Position numbers and translations under genes: made by a program
The notes under the pieces: model-generated
What the model saw: only the letters and a program-made list of their open reading frames with translations
What the model was told of the DNA's origin: nothing
Database searches by the model: none
Assembly (NCBI GenBank): GCA_913061425.1
Contig: CAJXUO010000040.1
Coordinates: forward strand, 1 to 8,394
Direction: 5' to 3'
Source of the DNA: an uncultured Lutibacter sp.
GTDB lineage: Bacteria; Bacteroidota; Bacteroidia; Flavobacteriales; Flavobacteriaceae
DNA length: 8,394 nt
In this document: in pieces, positions 6,414 through 8,394 of the stretch
Position numbering within the stretch: the stretch's first letter is position 1
Layout: every line of letters starts with the position of its first letter

Positions 6414-6955
6414 AATAAGCAATTTTCAAATGTTGGGAGTTGTGTGTCTTTTTCAGAAATCACAACTTCACTCACCTCTAATTTCCAATCAATTTGAAGT
6501 AATGTATCATTGTAAATAATCCCTCCTTCAGATTCTTTATTGTAGTAATTATCACACTTATAAAAAAAAGTGGCCGATTCACTAAGCACAATAAAACCAT
6601 GAGCAAAACCTCTTGGAATAAATAATTGTTTTTTGTTTTCTGATGATAATTCTATAGAAAAGTGCTCTCCAAAAGTCTTAGATTCTTTTCTAATATCCAC
6701 AACTATATCTAATACCGTGCCTTCTGAAACTCTCACTAATTTTGCCTGTGCATATTCACCTCTTTGATAATGCAGTCCTCTTAAAACTCCTTTGGTAGAA
6801 TAAGACTCATTGTCTTGAACAAAATTAACTTTTTGATTTGTGTGCTTTAAAAAACTAGCTGCATTAAAAGATTCGTAAAAACAGCCTCGATTATCTTCAA
6901 AAACTGTAGATTCAATAATATAGCATCCTTGTAGTTTTGTTTCTGTCACCTTCAT
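6410..6955 (-). CDS. rfbC: dTDP-4-dehydrorhamnose 3,5-epimerase RfbC/RmlC
   Basis: It epimerises C3 and C5 of dTDP-4-dehydro-6-deoxy-D-glucose, the third step to dTDP-L-rhamnose. The 181-residue length is normal for this cupin family. Visible signatures are FEDNRGCFYESF (19-30), QDNESYSTKGVLRGLHYQ (47-64) with the catalytic His62, the substrate-binding segment IPRGFAHGFIVLS, and YKCDNYYN, which contains the active-site Tyr region. The frame is open to a GTG at 6964, but the ATG at 6955 is preferred: it leaves one base after the rfbA stop (TAAaATG) and gives the usual start just before TETKLQG. Its stop overlaps the rfbD start by 4 nt. Confidence 0.95.
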   Translation of the reverse strand: MKVTETKLQGCYIIESTVFEDNRGCFYESFNAASFLKHTNQKVNFVQDNESYSTKGVLRGLHYQRGEYAQAKLVRVSEGTVLDIVVDIRKESKTFGEHFSIELSSENKKQLFIPRGFAHGFIVLSESATFFYKCDNYYNKESEGGIIYNDTLLQIDWKLEVSEVVISEKDTQLPTFENCLL

Positions 6956-6956
6956 T

Positions 6957-7820
6957 TTATTCACTTAAAATACTTAATAAATGTTTTCCGTAACCACTTT
7001 TAATCAATGGTTCTGCTAATTTTTTTAATTGAACATCAGTAATAAAACCCATTCTATAAGCCACTTCTTCAATCGCTCCAATTTTTAAACCTTGGCGCTC
7101 TTCAATTACTTGGACAAATTGAGATGCTTGCATGAGCGAGTTAAATGTTCCTGTATCTAGCCAAGCGATTCCTTTATCTAAAACACTTACTTTTAATTTT
7201 TTTCGTTTTAAATATTCTTTATTGATGTCTGTTATTTCTAATTCTCCTCTATGACTCGGCTTCATGTTTTCTGCTATTTCAATAACAGAATTGTCATAAA
7301 AATAAATTCCAGGAACCGCATAATTTGAGGTTGGTTTTTTAGGCTTCTCTTCAATTGATATTGCCTTTCCATTTTCATTAAAATCTACAACCCCATACCT
7401 TTCAGGATCTTGAACGTGGTATGCGTAAATAATTCCTCCCTCAGGATCATTATTTGCTTGAAGTAATTCTTCTAAACCTGTACCATAAAAAATATTATCT
7501 CCCAAAATCAATGCTACTTTTTCGGTTCCAATAAAGTCTTTCCCGATAATAAAAGCTTCTGCTAAGCCATTTGGATCTTCTTGAATAGCATATTGAAATT
7601 CACAACCAAACTTTTTTCCATCTCCCAATAATTTTTCAAATAATGGTAAATCATGAGGTGTAGAAATAACTAATATTTCCCGAATTCCAGCACTCATTAA
7701 TGTTGAAAGTGGATAATAAATCATTGGCTTATCGTAAACAGGCATTAATTGCTTACTTACGGCTAATGTTAATGGATATAGCCTTGTTCCTGAACCTCCT
7801 GCAAGTATTATTCCCTTCAT
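6957..7820 (-). CDS. rfbA: Glucose-1-phosphate thymidylyltransferase RfbA/RmlA
   Basis: It joins dTTP and glucose-1-phosphate to make dTDP-glucose, the first step of dTDP-L-rhamnose synthesis; the family is usually inhibited by dTDP-L-rhamnose. The 287-residue protein is full length. It has the nucleotidyltransferase signature [13 protein letters not shown] (6-18), [17 protein letters not shown] (22-38), the base-binding segment [11 protein letters not shown] (80-90), the metal-binding GDN (107-109), EEKPKKP (157-163), GELEITD (192-198) and WLDTGT (220-225). The C-terminal stretch [10 protein letters not shown] is typical of RmlA. Its ATG overlaps the last base of the rfbB stop (TAATG), so the two genes are translationally coupled. 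Confidence 0.97.
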   Translation of the reverse strand: MKGIILAGGSGTRLYPLTLAVSKQLMPVYDKPMIYYPLSTLMSAGIREILVISTPHDLPLFEKLLGDGKKFGCEFQYAIQEDPNGLAEAFIIGKDFIGTEKVALILGDNIFYGTGLEELLQANNDPEGGIIYAYHVQDPERYGVVDFNENGKAISIEEKPKKPTSNYAVPGIYFYDNSVIEIAENMKPSHRGELEITDINKEYLKRKKLKVSVLDKGIAWLDTGTFNSLMQASQFVQVIEERQGLKIGAIEEVAYRMGFITDVQLKKLAEPLIKSGYGKHLLSILSE

Positions 7821-8394
7821 TAATTATTATATTTTTTTAAATACCAATGTATTGTTTTTTCAATTCCAGACTCAAAATTTTCTTCCGCCTTCCAGCCCAA
7901 TTCATTTTCTATTTTAGAAGCGTCGATTGCATATCTAAAGTCGTGTCCAGGTCTGTCGGTCACAAAGGATATTTGATCTTTATACGAATCTGATTTTGGC
8001 TTAATCCTATCTAATATTTCACAAATTGTTGTTGCAATATATAGATTATTTCTCTCATTTCTTCCCCCAATGTTGTAGGTTTCAGATGTTCTTCCGTTTT
8101 TATAAACCAATTCTATTCCTTTACAATGGTCTAAAACGTATAGCCAATCTCTAATATTTTTCCCATCTCCATATATTGGAATTTTTTCTCCAGAAACAGC
8201 TTTTCTAATAATTGTAGGAATCAGCTTCTCGTCATGTTGCTTTGGCCCATAGTTATTAGAGCAATTGGTTGTAATAACTTCCAGTCCATAGGTGTAAAAA
8301 TAACTTCTTACAATAAAGTCTGAAGATGCTTTTGACGCACTATAAGGGCTATTTGGAGCGTATGGTGTTGTTTCTGTAAACAAACCCTCATCTC
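7820..8394 (-). CDS. rfbB: dTDP-glucose 4,6-dehydratase RfbB/RmlB, C-terminal part (5' end outside window)
   Basis: It converts dTDP-glucose to dTDP-4-dehydro-6-deoxyglucose, the second step of the rhamnose pathway and a branch point to other deoxysugars. The 191 residues present begin [20 protein letters not shown] and include the catalytic YxxxK as YSASK (Tyr17, Lys21 of the fragment). [15 protein letters not shown], the [13 protein letters not shown] segment and a late [14 protein letters not shown] are all RmlB signatures. The family is about 345-350 residues long, so roughly 155-160 N-terminal residues, including the NAD-binding glycine motif, lie beyond the right edge. The TTG at 8383 is an internal Leu, not a start, because coding continues unbroken to base 8394. 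Confidence 0.96.
   Translation of the reverse strand, partial: DEGLFTETTPYAPNSPYSASKASSDFIVRSYFYTYGLEVITTNCSNNYGPKQHDEKLIPTIIRKAVSGEKIPIYGDGKNIRDWLYVLDHCKGIELVYKNGRTSETYNIGGRNERNNLYIATTICEILDRIKPKSDSYKDQISFVTDRPGHDFRYAIDASKIENELGWKAEENFESGIEKTIHWYLKKYNN

Noticed and set aside
6414..6422. TTG start for rfbD at 6422
   Set aside because: The ATG at 6413 forms an ATGA overlap with the rfbC stop and gives the normal N terminus before the glycine motif.
6956..6964. GTG start for rfbC at 6964
   Set aside because: It would overlap rfbA by 8 nt; the ATG at 6955, one base after the rfbA stop, fits the family N terminus better.
8381..8383. TTG as the start of rfbB
   Set aside because: The frame continues without a stop to the window edge and encodes the expected internal RmlB residues (DEG before LFTETTPY), so this is an internal Leu.
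43..8394. CRISPR arrays, tRNA or rRNA genes, phage or insertion sequences
   Set aside because: No spaced direct repeats, tRNA-like folds, rRNA segments, integrases or transposases were seen; the minus strand is almost fully coding with ordinary families.

Overview
The window is AT-rich and fully packed with genes, all on the minus strand. It looks like chromosomal DNA of a Bacteroidota bacterium, most likely a marine member of the Flavobacteriia. The basis is the low GC, the near absence of Shine-Dalgarno sites, one good Bacteroidota-type -7 element (TAnnTTTG) and the protein families present. The species cannot be named from this sequence. The first 42 bases are not genomic: they are an untrimmed Illumina Nextera index plus transposase adapter, so the left edge is a raw library or contig end. 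The right edge cuts through a gene. There is no gene-free stretch longer than about 100 bases.

In the direction of transcription (high to low coordinates) the layout is as follows. (1) 8394-5562 holds a dTDP-L-rhamnose operon, rfbB (5' end missing), rfbA, rfbC and rfbD, joined by overlaps or one-base gaps. (2) 5533-3899 encodes a PDZ-containing S41 processing protease of the CtpA type. (3) 3854-2172 encodes a conserved Bacteroidota protein (DUF6909-like from memory) whose C-terminal half resembles nucleoside phosphorylases; it has its own candidate promoter. (4) 2167-1097 encodes a two-membrane-segment Wzz-like chain-length protein, 4 nt after the previous gene. (5) About 1116-979 is an in-frame remnant of the last ~45 codons of a GDP-L-fucose synthase gene (fcl). 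It overlaps both the end of the Wzz-like gene and the start of the next gene. (6) 995-183 is cysQ, a 3'(2'),5'-bisphosphate nucleotidase. (7) 176-43 is the first 44 codons of a PAPS-dependent sulfotransferase, which starts at TTG and is cut off by the adapter.

Taken together this is the edge of a surface polysaccharide (O-antigen, capsule or exopolysaccharide) locus. The rfb genes make dTDP-L-rhamnose and the Wzz-like protein probably sets chain length. The sulfotransferase probably transfers sulfate from PAPS to the glycan or another acceptor, and CysQ destroys the inhibitory by-product PAP. The fcl remnant suggests the locus once also made GDP-L-fucose and lost that ability by a deletion ending at the 3' end of the Wzz-like gene. 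I did not find a convincing wholly new system. The most informative observations are the fcl scar, the sulfation pair at the cut end, and the uncharacterised phosphorylase-like protein next to the Wzz-like gene.
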